DNA of 64,000 nucleotides from Falsiroseomonas bella (lineage in GTDB: Bacteria > Pseudomonadota > Alphaproteobacteria > Acetobacterales > Acetobacteraceae), in assembly GCF_003173615.1 (NCBI RefSeq), contig NZ_QGNA01000001.1, forward strand, positions 62,001 through 126,000. The letters run 5' to 3'. Position numbers and translations under genes: made by a program. Each line of letters starts with the position of its first letter. The first letter of the stretch is position 1. The notes beneath the pieces were generated by a model. That model ran no database searches, was not told the origin of the DNA, and was given only the letters and a program-made list of their open reading frames with translations. Shown here piece after piece: positions 1-7,667 of the stretch.

Positions 1-2823
1 CTGCTGCGCGGTTCCCTGGCGCCGAGCCGGCTGGAGCTGCGCGGCGCGGTGCTGCGGCTGCGCCGCGACGAGGAAGGGCGCCTCTCGCTGCAGCTCGGCC
101 CGCCGGGCGCCGAGCCGGAGGCGGCGACGGAGGATGGCGGCGCGGCGCTGCGCGACCGGATCGCCGCCATGATGCGCCCGCCCGGCGACGAGCAGCCGCT
201 CGATGCGCTGCGCAACCTCGCCATCACCGGCGCGCGGGTGGTGGTGGAGGATGCGCAGCTCGGCGCGGTCTGGGCGATGGACGACGTCGCGCTGCAGCTG
301 CGGCGCCGGGCGGAGGGCGGCGTCGCCGGGCGCGTCTCCGCGACGATGCAGCTGGGCGAGGCGCGCATCCCGGTCAACGGCACGGCGGTCGCCACCGGCC
401 AGCCGGCGCAGGTGGAGTTCCGCTTCGGCCTGCCGGCGCTCGGCACGCGCCAGCTCGCCGCGACCCTGCCGGGGCTTGAGCCACTCGGCATGATGGATGC
501 ACCCGTGCATGGCGAGGTGCATGGGCGCATCAGCACCGACGGCGCGGTGTGGGAGCTGGGCGTCACCGCGGAGTCCGGCGCCGGCCGGCTGGACCTGGCG
601 CAGCTCGGCAGCGTGCCGATCGCCGCGGGCGATCTCTCGGTGCAGGTGCAGCCGCGCGGAGCCGTGCTGCGGCAGGTGCGGCTGCACCTGGCCGGGCCGG
701 AGGCGCCGACGCTCACCGCGACCGGCACGGCGACGCGCCACGATGCCGGGTGGAGGATGCAGGCGCGGCTCGGGCTCGATGCGCTGCCCGCCGCCGGGCT
801 GCGGGCCTGGTGGCCGGAGGGCGTGGCGCGCGGCGCGCGCGACTGGGTGGTGGAGAACGTCACCGCCGGCACGGCGCGCAACGGCGCCTGGGAGATCACC
901 GCGGAGGCCACCGCCGACCTTTCCGACCTGCGCGTGACGGAGGCGCGCGGCGCGGTCGAGGTGTCGGATGCGACGGTGCACTGGCTGCGGCCGATCCCAC
1001 CCGCCGAAGGCGTGCAGGGACGCATCCTGTTCGGGCTGGACGCGGTGACGGTGGAAGCGGCCGCTGCCCGTCAGTCCGGCACGGGGCTCGAGCTGCGCGG
1101 GGGCACCGTGCGCATCCTTCTGACGCCCGCCGACCAGGAGCGCGCGGAGATCGAGCTCTCCCTGGCCGGGCCCGCCGCGGACGGGCTGGCGCTGCTCAAG
1201 CATCCGCGCCTCAAGCTGTTCGAGCGGCGGCCGTTGCCGGTGCAGAGCGCGCGCGGCACGCTGGAAGGGCGCCTCAGTCTCGCCTTCCCGCTGCTGAACG
1301 ACCTGCCGGTGGAGCAGATCCGCATCGGCGCGCAGGGCCGGCTGCGCGACCTGCGCGTGCCCGATGTCGCGCTCGGCCAGGCCCTGGAGCGCGGGCAGTT
1401 CGAGGTCACGGTGGACACCGACGGGCTGCGCGCCAGCGGCACCGGCAATCTCGGGCCGGTCGCGGCGGCGCGGCTCGGCCTGCAGGCGGATTTCCGTCGC
1501 GGCCCGGCGAGCCAGGTGGTGCTGCGCGCCACCATGCAGGGCCGCGCCACCGGGGCGCAGCTCGCCGCGCTCGACCTCGGCCATGAGGAGGTGCTGAGCG
1601 GCCCGGTCGGTCTCGACCTGCGCTACCAGCAGATGCGTAGCGGCGCGGCCCGCATCGATGTCCGCGGCGACCTGCGCGAGGCGCGGCTGATGCTCGACCC
1701 CTTCGGCTGGAGCAAGCCGCCGGGCCAGAATGCCGGCGCCGACCTCGTGCTGCGGCTGAACCGCGATGCGCTGGAGGCGATCGAGAGCTTCCGGGTGGAG
1801 GCGCCGTCGCTGCTGCTGCGGGGCAGCGCCCAGTTCGGCGCGGGCGCACGCTTGCAGCGCGTGGCGATCGCCGAGGGCCGGCTGGAGGGCAGCCGCTTCG
1901 CGGGGGAGGCACGCCCGCCCGCGCGTGCCGATGCCGCCTGGCAGATCTCGCTGCGCGGCCCGGCGCTCGACCTGCGGCAGCCTCTGTCGCGCGAACGGGT
2001 GCCCGAGGCGCCGCACCAGGCCAGCGGCCCGGCCTTCGATGTGCAGGCGCGCTTCGAGCGCGTGCTGCTCGGCGAGCGGCGCGAACTCGCGGCGGTGGAA
2101 GGGCAGGTGCAGGTGGACGGGCATGGCGTGCTGCGCGCCGGCCGCGTCACGGGGCGCACCGGCCCGCGCGGCCCCTTCGAGATGACGCTCCAGCCGCAGG
2201 GCCAGGGCCGGTCGCTGCGCCTGACCGCGCAGGATGCCGGCGCCCTGCTCGGCGCCTTCGACGTGCTGCGCCACATCGAGGGCGGGCGCCTGTCCGTGAC
2301 CGCCACCTATGCCTCCAACGCGCCCGGCGCGGCGCTTTCGGGCTCGGCGGAGATGGACGAGTTCGTGGTCCACAACGCGCCCGCCTTCGGCAAGCTGCTG
2401 CAGGCCATGACGCTGTTCGGCCTGGTCGAGGCGCTGTCCGGCCCGGGGCTGAACTTCGTGCGGCTGGTGGCGCCCTTCACCCTGACGCCGGATGCGCTGC
2501 AGCTCGAGGATGCGCGCGCCTTCTCCGCCTCGCTCGGCCTCACCGCGCGCGGGACGCTGGACCGGCGGCGGGAGCGGGTGGCGATGGATGGCACGATCGT
2601 GCCCGCCTACATCCTGAATTCGCTGCTCGGCCACATCCCGCTGCTCGGCCGCATCTTCTCGCCCGAGCGCGGCGGCGGCCTCTTCGCCGCGACCTTCCGC
2701 CTGCGCGGGCCGCTCGCCGATCCGGAAGTGAGCGTGAACCCGCTCGCGGCGCTGACGCCGGGGTTCCTGCGCGGGCTCTTTGACATCGGCCAACAGGGCG
2801 CCCCGCAACCCGCCGGGCGTTGA
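1..2823 (+). CDS. AsmA-like protein, 5' end outside window
   Basis: The reading frame is open at base 1, so the gene starts upstream; at least 940 codons are present. The protein is a long, beta-rich, low-cysteine repeat protein of the AsmA/YhdP/TamB type (DUF3971 plus AsmA-like C-terminal region). The final 200 residues, with a segment resembling ILNSLLGHIPLLGRIFS followed by FRLRGPLADPEVSVNPLAALTPG, are typical of the AsmA_2 C-terminus. Family members are inner-membrane-anchored periplasmic proteins, several implicated in phospholipid transport to the outer membrane. The N-terminal membrane anchor cannot be seen here. The family call is confident; the exact paralogue is not. Confidence 0.85.
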   Translation: MLRGSLAPSRLELRGAVLRLRRDEEGRLSLQLGPPGAEPEAATEDGGAALRDRIAAMMRPPGDEQPLDALRNLAITGARVVVEDAQLGAVWAMDDVALQLRRRAEGGVAGRVSATMQLGEARIPVNGTAVATGQPAQVEFRFGLPALGTRQLAATLPGLEPLGMMDAPVHGEVHGRISTDGAVWELGVTAESGAGRLDLAQLGSVPIAAGDLSVQVQPRGAVLRQVRLHLAGPEAPTLTATGTATRHDAGWRMQARLGLDALPAAGLRAWWPEGVARGARDWVVENVTAGTARNGAWEITAEATADLSDLRVTEARGAVEVSDATVHWLRPIPPAEGVQGRILFGLDAVTVEAAAARQSGTGLELRGGTVRILLTPADQERAEIELSLAGPAADGLALLKHPRLKLFERRPLPVQSARGTLEGRLSLAFPLLNDLPVEQIRIGAQGRLRDLRVPDVALGQALERGQFEVTVDTDGLRASGTGNLGPVAAARLGLQADFRRGPASQVVLRATMQGRATGAQLAALDLGHEEVLSGPVGLDLRYQQMRSGAARIDVRGDLREARLMLDPFGWSKPPGQNAGADLVLRLNRDALEAIESFRVEAPSLLLRGSAQFGAGARLQRVAIAEGRLEGSRFAGEARPPARADAAWQISLRGPALDLRQPLSRERVPEAPHQASGPAFDVQARFERVLLGERRELAAVEGQVQVDGHGVLRAGRVTGRTGPRGPFEMTLQPQGQGRSLRLTAQDAGALLGAFDVLRHIEGGRLSVTATYASNAPGAALSGSAEMDEFVVHNAPAFGKLLQAMTLFGLVEALSGPGLNFVRLVAPFTLTPDALQLEDARAFSASLGLTARGTLDRRRERVAMDGTIVPAYILNSLLGHIPLLGRIFSPERGGGLFAATFRLRGPLADPEVSVNPLAALTPGFLRGLFDIGQQGAPQPAGR

Positions 2824-2829
2824 GCTGCG

Positions 2830-2994
2830 CTACTTGCCCTGGGGCGGCTCCGGCGCGACGCGCAGCGCTTCCTCGCTGAGCGTGCGGCGCATGAAGGTCG
2901 GCCAGAGCGCGCGTGCGGTCGCCGGCTCGCTCGGGGCGAGTGCATGCGGCTCCGACCGCGCGGGACAGCCGCCTTCCGTGTCGCGTTGCAACAT
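2830..2994 (-). CDS. possible small hypothetical protein
   Basis: A 54-codon frame lies on the minus strand in the 318-bp gap between the AsmA-like gene and the Bug gene. The ATG at 2994 has a GAGG-like ribosome site about 8 bases upstream; a longer version starts at 3030. The product is hydrophilic, rich in Pro, Ala, Arg and Glu, with no domain I recognise. In DNA this GC-rich such frames often arise by chance, so this is tentative. Nothing else recognisable lies between 2824 and 3120. Confidence 0.25.
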   Translation of the reverse strand: MLQRDTEGGCPARSEPHALAPSEPATARALWPTFMRRTLSEEALRVAPEPPQGK

Positions 2995-3140
2995 GACCTG
3001 ACCCTCGCTCGCCCTCGAAGGAGACGTCATCCTGCCAAAAACGGCACAGCCGGCGCAACGATCGGTTGTGCGCTGACGGAGACTTGACCTGCCATGCGAG
3101 CGGCGCGAAGCGACGGCGTTCCCGGGAGGATTTCCGCGCC

Positions 3141-4115
3141 ATGCGCATCACGCGTCGCCACGCCCTTGCCCTCGCCGCCCTGCCCGCGGCGCTCGCCGCG
3201 CCCGCCGTCCGCGCCCAGGGCTCGGACCGGCCGATCCGGCTGATCGTGCCGGCGCCGCCCGGCGGCCCGACCGACATCCTCGCCCGCGTCACCGGCGAGA
3301 AGGCCGCGGCCGCGCTCGGCCAGCCCGTGGTCGTGGACAACCGCGCCGGCGGCGGCGGCGTGATCGGCTCCGAGGCGACGCACCGCGCGGCGCCGGACGG
3401 GCTGACGGTGATGATCGGCCACAACCAGACCCATGCCTCCAACCAAGCGATGATGGCGCGGCTGCCCTTCAACGTGGTGGAGGGCTTCACCGCCGTGGCC
3501 AAGCTCGGCACCGTCCACCACGCCACGGTGGTGCCGGCGAACTCGCGCGCGCAGAGCATGGCCGATCTGCAGGCGATGGGCCGCAATGGCGGGCGGCTGA
3601 ACTACGCCTCCTCCCAGGCGGGCTCGGCGAGCCACGTCATCGCGGAGACCTTCGTGCGCCGCTCGGGCCTGGATGCGACGCATGTGCCCTTCAACGGCGC
3701 GGCGCCGGCGGCGACCGCGACGGTGGCGGGGCAGGTGGATTTCTACGTCTCCACTTTCCCCACCGTTGCCAACCTGATCCGCGACGGGCGGCTGCGCGCG
3801 CTCTCGGTCGGCGCGCCGCGGCGGCTCGCGGACTTCCCCGCCATCCCGACCACGGAGGAGGCGGGCGTCGGCTACATGGCGGTGGATGCCTGGTTCGGCC
3901 TGTTCGGCCCGGCCGGCCTGCCGGCGCCGGTTGCCGAGCGGCTCGCCGCTGCCTTCATCGGCACCTTCGCCGACGCCGAGGTGCAGCGGCGCCTGGCCGC
4001 GGCCGGCTTCACGCTCGACCCCCTGCCCCCCGCCGCCTTCGCCGCCTTCCAGCGCGCCGAGGTGGCGCGCTGGGCGGAGATGGTGCAGCTCACCGGCGTG
4101 AAGCTCGACGGGTGA
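3141..4115 (+). CDS. Bug/TctC-family tripartite tricarboxylate transporter substrate-binding protein
   Basis: 324-residue periplasmic solute-binding protein. The ATG at 3141 is chosen over upstream starts because GGGAGGA lies about 11 bases before it and because translation then begins with a twin-arginine signal peptide (RRHALALAALPAALAAP, cleavage near residue 26 after AQG). The mature protein shows the Bug landmarks: RPIRLIVPAPPGGPTDILAR at the N-terminus, a central GSASHVIAE and HVPFNGAAPA segment, and a C-terminal WFGLFGPAGLPAPV segment. Bug proteins bind carboxylates or amides for TctAB-type permeases; no permease genes adjoin it, as is common for orphan Bug genes. The ligand cannot be predicted. 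Confidence 0.9.
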   Translation: MRITRRHALALAALPAALAAPAVRAQGSDRPIRLIVPAPPGGPTDILARVTGEKAAAALGQPVVVDNRAGGGGVIGSEATHRAAPDGLTVMIGHNQTHASNQAMMARLPFNVVEGFTAVAKLGTVHHATVVPANSRAQSMADLQAMGRNGGRLNYASSQAGSASHVIAETFVRRSGLDATHVPFNGAAPAATATVAGQVDFYVSTFPTVANLIRDGRLRALSVGAPRRLADFPAIPTTEEAGVGYMAVDAWFGLFGPAGLPAPVAERLAAAFIGTFADAEVQRRLAAAGFTLDPLPPAAFAAFQRAEVARWAEMVQLTGVKLDG

Positions 4116-4163
4116 TGAGCCGGGTCGGGGCGCCCTGACCGGCGCCCCGAGCCCCTTTGCGCG

Positions 4164-4982
4164 TCAGCTTCCCAGGCGGCGCAGGAAGGCGCCGTGGACG
4201 AAGCCGTCGGGGTTGCCGTCGCCTTCCAGGTCCACCATCCGCCATTCGCCCTGCTCGCGCAGCACGCGCAGCTTGCTGCCGGGCGCGAGCTTCTTCAGCG
4301 CCTTGAAGTCGGTGCCCGGCCCGCCGCGCAGGTTCAGCGTGTCGCGGGAGATCACCTCGAACTCGCCGAGGTCGTTGTCCGCCAGCGTGCCCGACCCCGC
4401 CGCGCCGCCCAGCCCCTGGAACCGCGCCACCGGGAAGGCCGGGCCGGGATCCTGCTTGCGGCCGGGCGAGATGTCGTCATGGCCGACCACCTCCTGGATC
4501 GAGGCATAGGCGCCGCGGATCAGCAGCGTCAGTTCCGCCAGCGCCTTGAGCTGCGCATCGGGGAAGATCTCCCACGCCATCTCCGGCCCGCCATTGCGGT
4601 GGCGGGCGACGATCACCTGGCTGTCCGGCAGCACGCGGCCCAGCCCCTCCCGCGTCCAGCCGCCGGCGACGCGCTGGTCCAGCCAGCCGAGATTGGCGAT
4701 CTCGATGCCGATCGAATGCCCGTTCAGCCCGTTGAAGCCGCGCCAGTTGGAGGGGCCGGCATGCAGCGCCTCGACATTGAAGGGCACGGTCTGGATCACC
4801 GCCCCGTCGCGATCCACGAAGAGATGCGCCGAGAGGCCGCGATTGGCGATGGCCTGCACGGAGCCGAGCGCGGAGCCGCCGGCGGTGTAGTGCATCACCA
4901 GGAAGCGCGGCGTGATCTTCCCGCGCACATGCGGGCTTGCGTGGAAGGGAATGCCCTCGATCCGGTCCTTGACGATCTTCAT
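4164..4982 (-). CDS. N-acetylmuramoyl-L-alanine amidase with C-terminal SH3 domain
   Basis: 272 residues. Residues 20-185 form an Amidase_2/PGRP (AmpD-like) domain that cleaves the MurNAc-L-Ala bond of peptidoglycan. The expected zinc ligands are His31 (MHYTAGG), His168 (VVGHDDI) and Asp178 (KQDPGPAF). Residues about 205-270 form a bacterial SH3 domain (DTLNLRGGPGTDFKALKKL), a likely wall-binding module. No signal peptide is evident, which would fit a cytoplasmic recycling enzyme, although the SH3 module is more usual in exported amidases or phage endolysins. It stands alone, convergent with the Bug gene (48-bp gap). Confidence 0.9.
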   Translation of the reverse strand: MKIVKDRIEGIPFHASPHVRGKITPRFLVMHYTAGGSALGSVQAIANRGLSAHLFVDRDGAVIQTVPFNVEALHAGPSNWRGFNGLNGHSIGIEIANLGWLDQRVAGGWTREGLGRVLPDSQVIVARHRNGGPEMAWEIFPDAQLKALAELTLLIRGAYASIQEVVGHDDISPGRKQDPGPAFPVARFQGLGGAAGSGTLADNDLGEFEVISRDTLNLRGGPGTDFKALKKLAPGSKLRVLREQGEWRMVDLEGDGNPDGFVHGAFLRRLGS

Positions 4983-5095
4983 CGCCCGTCTCCTCGCGCA
5001 CCTTGGCGCGCCGGAACGCTACGGTGCCGGAAACCATGCAGGCAAGTTGCGCGGACGCCGCGCGCACAGGAGGCGAACGCCGTGGCAGGGCGATT

Positions 5096-5554
5096 TCAGC
5101 CCGCCTTTTCCCAGCCGCGCGCGCCCTGCTGCCAGTAGGTCAGCGCATGGCCGGCCGCCTTGGCCTGCCGCCAGCGCGTGCGCGCGGCCTGCACCGCGGC
5201 CTCGTCGCCGCCATCGAACAGGTCCAGCACGCGCTCGAAGCGGTCGAGCCGGGCGGAGGTCATGCCGTCCAGCAGGAAGAGGAAGCGCGCGGCGTTCGGC
5301 GCGCCCTCCTCCGGCGCGTCCTCGGTGGTCAGCCAGATCGGCTGCAGCGGCGCGTGGCCGATCAGCGGCGTGCCGTGCGGCAGCCAGTCGGGATCGGTGG
5401 CGGTCCACAGCGCGGCATCCAGCGCCTCCATCCGCTCCCGGCTGCCGAGCAGCACCATCGCGCGCCCGCCCGCCTCCAGCACGCGCCCGAGCAGGCGCGG
5501 CAGCGCGCGGTCGAGCGGCGTGCGGGTCAGGTGGTAGAAGCCGTATTCCGCCAT
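5096..5554 (-). CDS. holC: DNA polymerase III subunit chi
   Basis: 152 residues matching the HolC family in length and in the N-terminal YHLTRTPLDRALPRLLGRVLEAG segment read in parts, with FLLDG at about 93-97 and a C-terminal WRQAKAAGHALTYWQQ segment. Chi is the clamp-loader accessory subunit that contacts SSB. The start lies only 4 bases downstream of the vapC stop, so it probably depends on transcription through the toxin-antitoxin module. In other alphaproteobacteria holC commonly follows pepA directly; here a vapBC pair lies between the M17 genes and holC. Confidence 0.9.
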   Translation of the reverse strand: MAEYGFYHLTRTPLDRALPRLLGRVLEAGGRAMVLLGSRERMEALDAALWTATDPDWLPHGTPLIGHAPLQPIWLTTEDAPEEGAPNAARFLFLLDGMTSARLDRFERVLDLFDGGDEAAVQAARTRWRQAKAAGHALTYWQQGARGWEKAG

Positions 5555-5558
5555 GGCG

Positions 5559-5954
5559 TCAGGCGTGCAGCACGCGCAGGCCGAGATGCTGCTCCATCGC
5601 GTCGAAGTCGCGGTCGCGATGGAGCAGGGGCAGGTCCTCCGACAGGCAGAAGGTCGCGATCAGCAGGTCCATGGTCTTGCGGATGGTCACCCCCTTGCCG
5701 CGCAGCAGGCGGTCATGCGCAGCCGCTTCGGTCGCCAGCAGGTCATCCACCATCCCGACGACGATGGCGCGGCGCAACTGCGCCTCGACGCGCCGCGCCT
5801 CACGCTCCGTCGGCATGCCCTGCAGCACCTCGCAGAGCACGAGATCGCCCACGATCACCGCATCGTCGCCCAGCAGGTCGAGCAGCTTCAGGGCCTCGGG
5901 GCTGCGCACGCCGCGCAGGAAGTCGATCAAGACCGAGGTGTCCACGACGATCAA
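5559..5954 (-). CDS. vapC: VapC-family PIN-domain ribonuclease toxin
   Basis: 131-residue PIN domain with the acidic active-site set visible at Asp5 (VVDTSVLIDF), Glu42 (CEVLQG), Asp96 (KTMDLLIATF) and the Asp114/Asp116/Asp118 cluster (HRDRDFDAM). It would be an RNA endonuclease inhibited by the upstream antitoxin. The start codon is TTG at 5954, overlapping the antitoxin stop as TTGA, so toxin synthesis is probably coupled to and weaker than antitoxin synthesis. holC follows after 4 bases. Confidence 0.92.
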   Translation of the reverse strand: MIVVDTSVLIDFLRGVRSPEALKLLDLLGDDAVIVGDLVLCEVLQGMPTEREARRVEAQLRRAIVVGMVDDLLATEAAAHDRLLRGKGVTIRKTMDLLIATFCLSEDLPLLHRDRDFDAMEQHLGLRVLHA

Positions 5955-6142
5955 GAACGCCGGCTCTCATCCAGGTCGCCCTGCCAGTCCACCGTGCCGA
6001 ACAGCTCCCGGATGCGGCGCTGCCGCCTGACCTGGAGCAGCAGGCGGAGCCCCTCCTCCACCGCCGCCCGCTTGGAGGGCAGGCCGGTCTCCTTCAGCAC
6101 CTCCGCCATCAGGCGGTCGTCGATGTCGATATTGGTCCGCAT
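5951..6142 (-). CDS. vapB: VapB-family antitoxin
   Basis: 63 residues. The N-terminal MRTNIDIDDRLMAEVLKET looks like the ribbon-helix-helix DNA-binding region of the VapB family; the C-terminal half, ending around LFGTVDWQGDLDE, is the expected toxin-wrapping segment. First gene of a two-gene TA unit; the partner vapC overlaps its stop codon. An inverted repeat just upstream (6151-6184) is a plausible autoregulatory operator. Confidence 0.9.
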   Translation of the reverse strand: MRTNIDIDDRLMAEVLKETGLPSKRAAVEEGLRLLLQVRRQRRIRELFGTVDWQGDLDESRRS

Positions 6143-6150
6143 GGCCGCAC

Positions 6151-6184
6151 CGATGTGTATCGCAGGGCCCAGATATGCACATCG
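6151..6184 (-). promoter_or_regulatory. candidate VapB operator (inverted repeat)
   Basis: Outer arms CGATGTG (6151-6157) and CACATCG (6178-6184) are perfect inverted copies; inner TATC/GATA extends them with a 2-base bulge. The repeat starts 9 bases upstream of the vapB ATG, in the 66-bp gap after the M17 gene, where RHH antitoxins bind. Function is inferred from position and symmetry. Confidence 0.5.
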
Positions 6185-6208
6185 CCGCCGAACCGCTCAA
6201 GGCGCCGC

Positions 6209-7657
6209 TCACGGCGACACGTGGTGGTCCTCCTCCTCGAACTGCGCCGCCACCAGCGCATCCAGCAGGCGCACGCCGAAGCCGGTCGGGCCGGCGGGGC
6301 CGAGCGGATGCGGCGCGTCCTGCGTGTCCACGCCCGCGATGTCGCAATGCGCCCAGGGCACGCCCTCGCCCACGAATTCGCGCAGGAAGGCCGCGGCGTG
6401 GCAGGCGTCGGGGATGAAGCGCGTGGCCCAGCCGCCCTCCCCGCGCGCCGAGGGCACGCATTGGCGGATGTCGGCGATGTCGGAAGCGAGGTCGGCGCGA
6501 TGGCTCTCGCCGATCGGCATCGGCCAGAGCGCCTCGCCCACTGCCTCGCCCGCCGCGGCCAGCGCGGCCGTCAGCGCCGCGTCGTTGCCGAACAGGCCCG
6601 CGCGGTGATGCCCGAGCGCGGAGACGATCGCACCGGTCAGCGTGGCAAGGTCCACCACCGCGCGCGGGCGGAAGCGATCCACCGCGTAGTGCAGCGCATC
6701 GGTCAGCACCAGGCGGCCTTCCGCATCGGTGTCCACCACCTCCACCGTGCGGCCCGACAGCGTGCGCAGCACATCGGAGGGGCGGTAGCTGCGCGCATCC
6801 GTCGCGTTCTCCGCGATGGCCAGCACGGCGACGGCCGGCGCGGGGCTGCGGCGCAGGGCGAGCGACAGCATCGCGCCGGCGCAGGCGGCGGCACCCGCCA
6901 TGTCGGCGCGCATCGCCGCCATCCCCTGCGCCGGCTTGATGGAGAGGCCGCCCGTGTCGAAGACGATCCCCTTGCCGACGAAGGCGACGGGCGGCGCCGC
7001 GATGCTGCCGCGCCAGCGCAGCACGGCAAGGAGTGGCGGCGTGGAGCCGCCCGCGCCCACCGCGAGCAGCGCGCCGAAGCCTGCGCGCGCCAGGCGCTTG
7101 CGCCCCAGCACGTCCACATGGATGCCGTGCTCGGCGAGGCCCTCCAGCCGCTTCACGAAGCTCTTGGTGGTCAGGTGGTTCGCCGGCTCCGCCACCAGGT
7201 CGCGCGCGAAGAGGCAGCCGCGCACCGGCGCGACGACGCCCTCCCACGCATCCTTCGCAGCGGCGGGATCCTCGGTGAGGACGGTCAGCCGCGACGGGCC
7301 CGGCCTCACGTCGCGCGTGCGGTGCAGGTCGAAGCGCCAGGCGCGCAGCGCCGCGCCGGCGGCGATCATGCAGGCGCGCTCGGGCGCAATACCGCGCGCA
7401 TCGAGTTGCAGATGCGGCGCATCCGCCAGATGCGCGACGACGGCGGCGCCGGCCGTCTCGCAGTCGCGCCGCGTCCACGCGCCGGTGCCGACGAAGACGT
7501 GCCGCGGCGCGGCGGCGGGCTCCAGCACCTGCCCGGCCTGCGCGCGGAAGTTCCGGGCCGCTGCAAGCACCTCGAACCCCGCCGGCACGGCGGCGACCGG
7601 CCGCACCACGGGAAGGCCCGGATCCGGCTCCGCGCGACGGAAGGAGACCTTCAGCAC
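6209..7657 (-). CDS. M17 leucyl aminopeptidase-family protein (second paralogue)
   Basis: 482 residues, GTG start at 7657, ten bases after the stop of the preceding pepA copy. It is shorter in its N-terminal domain and divergent from its neighbour, yet all M17 metal and catalytic positions are present with the spacing of E. coli PepA: Lys229, Asp234, Lys241, Asp252, Asp311, Glu313 and Arg315 (VGKGIVFDTGGLSIKP; DTDAEGRLVL). It should therefore be an active two-metal aminopeptidase. Tandem M17 genes suggest duplication followed by specialisation. The downstream neighbour is vapB. Confidence 0.9.
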   Translation of the reverse strand: MLKVSFRRAEPDPGLPVVRPVAAVPAGFEVLAAARNFRAQAGQVLEPAAAPRHVFVGTGAWTRRDCETAGAAVVAHLADAPHLQLDARGIAPERACMIAAGAALRAWRFDLHRTRDVRPGPSRLTVLTEDPAAAKDAWEGVVAPVRGCLFARDLVAEPANHLTTKSFVKRLEGLAEHGIHVDVLGRKRLARAGFGALLAVGAGGSTPPLLAVLRWRGSIAAPPVAFVGKGIVFDTGGLSIKPAQGMAAMRADMAGAAACAGAMLSLALRRSPAPAVAVLAIAENATDARSYRPSDVLRTLSGRTVEVVDTDAEGRLVLTDALHYAVDRFRPRAVVDLATLTGAIVSALGHHRAGLFGNDAALTAALAAAGEAVGEALWPMPIGESHRADLASDIADIRQCVPSARGEGGWATRFIPDACHAAAFLREFVGEGVPWAHCDIAGVDTQDAPHPLGPAGPTGFGVRLLDALVAAQFEEEDHHVSP

Positions 7658-7667
7658 GGAAAGGGCC

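Noticed and set aside
203-1912. Several open frames inside the AsmA-like gene on both strands
   Set aside because: Arg/Pro/Ala-rich low-complexity products in alternative frames of a clear gene.
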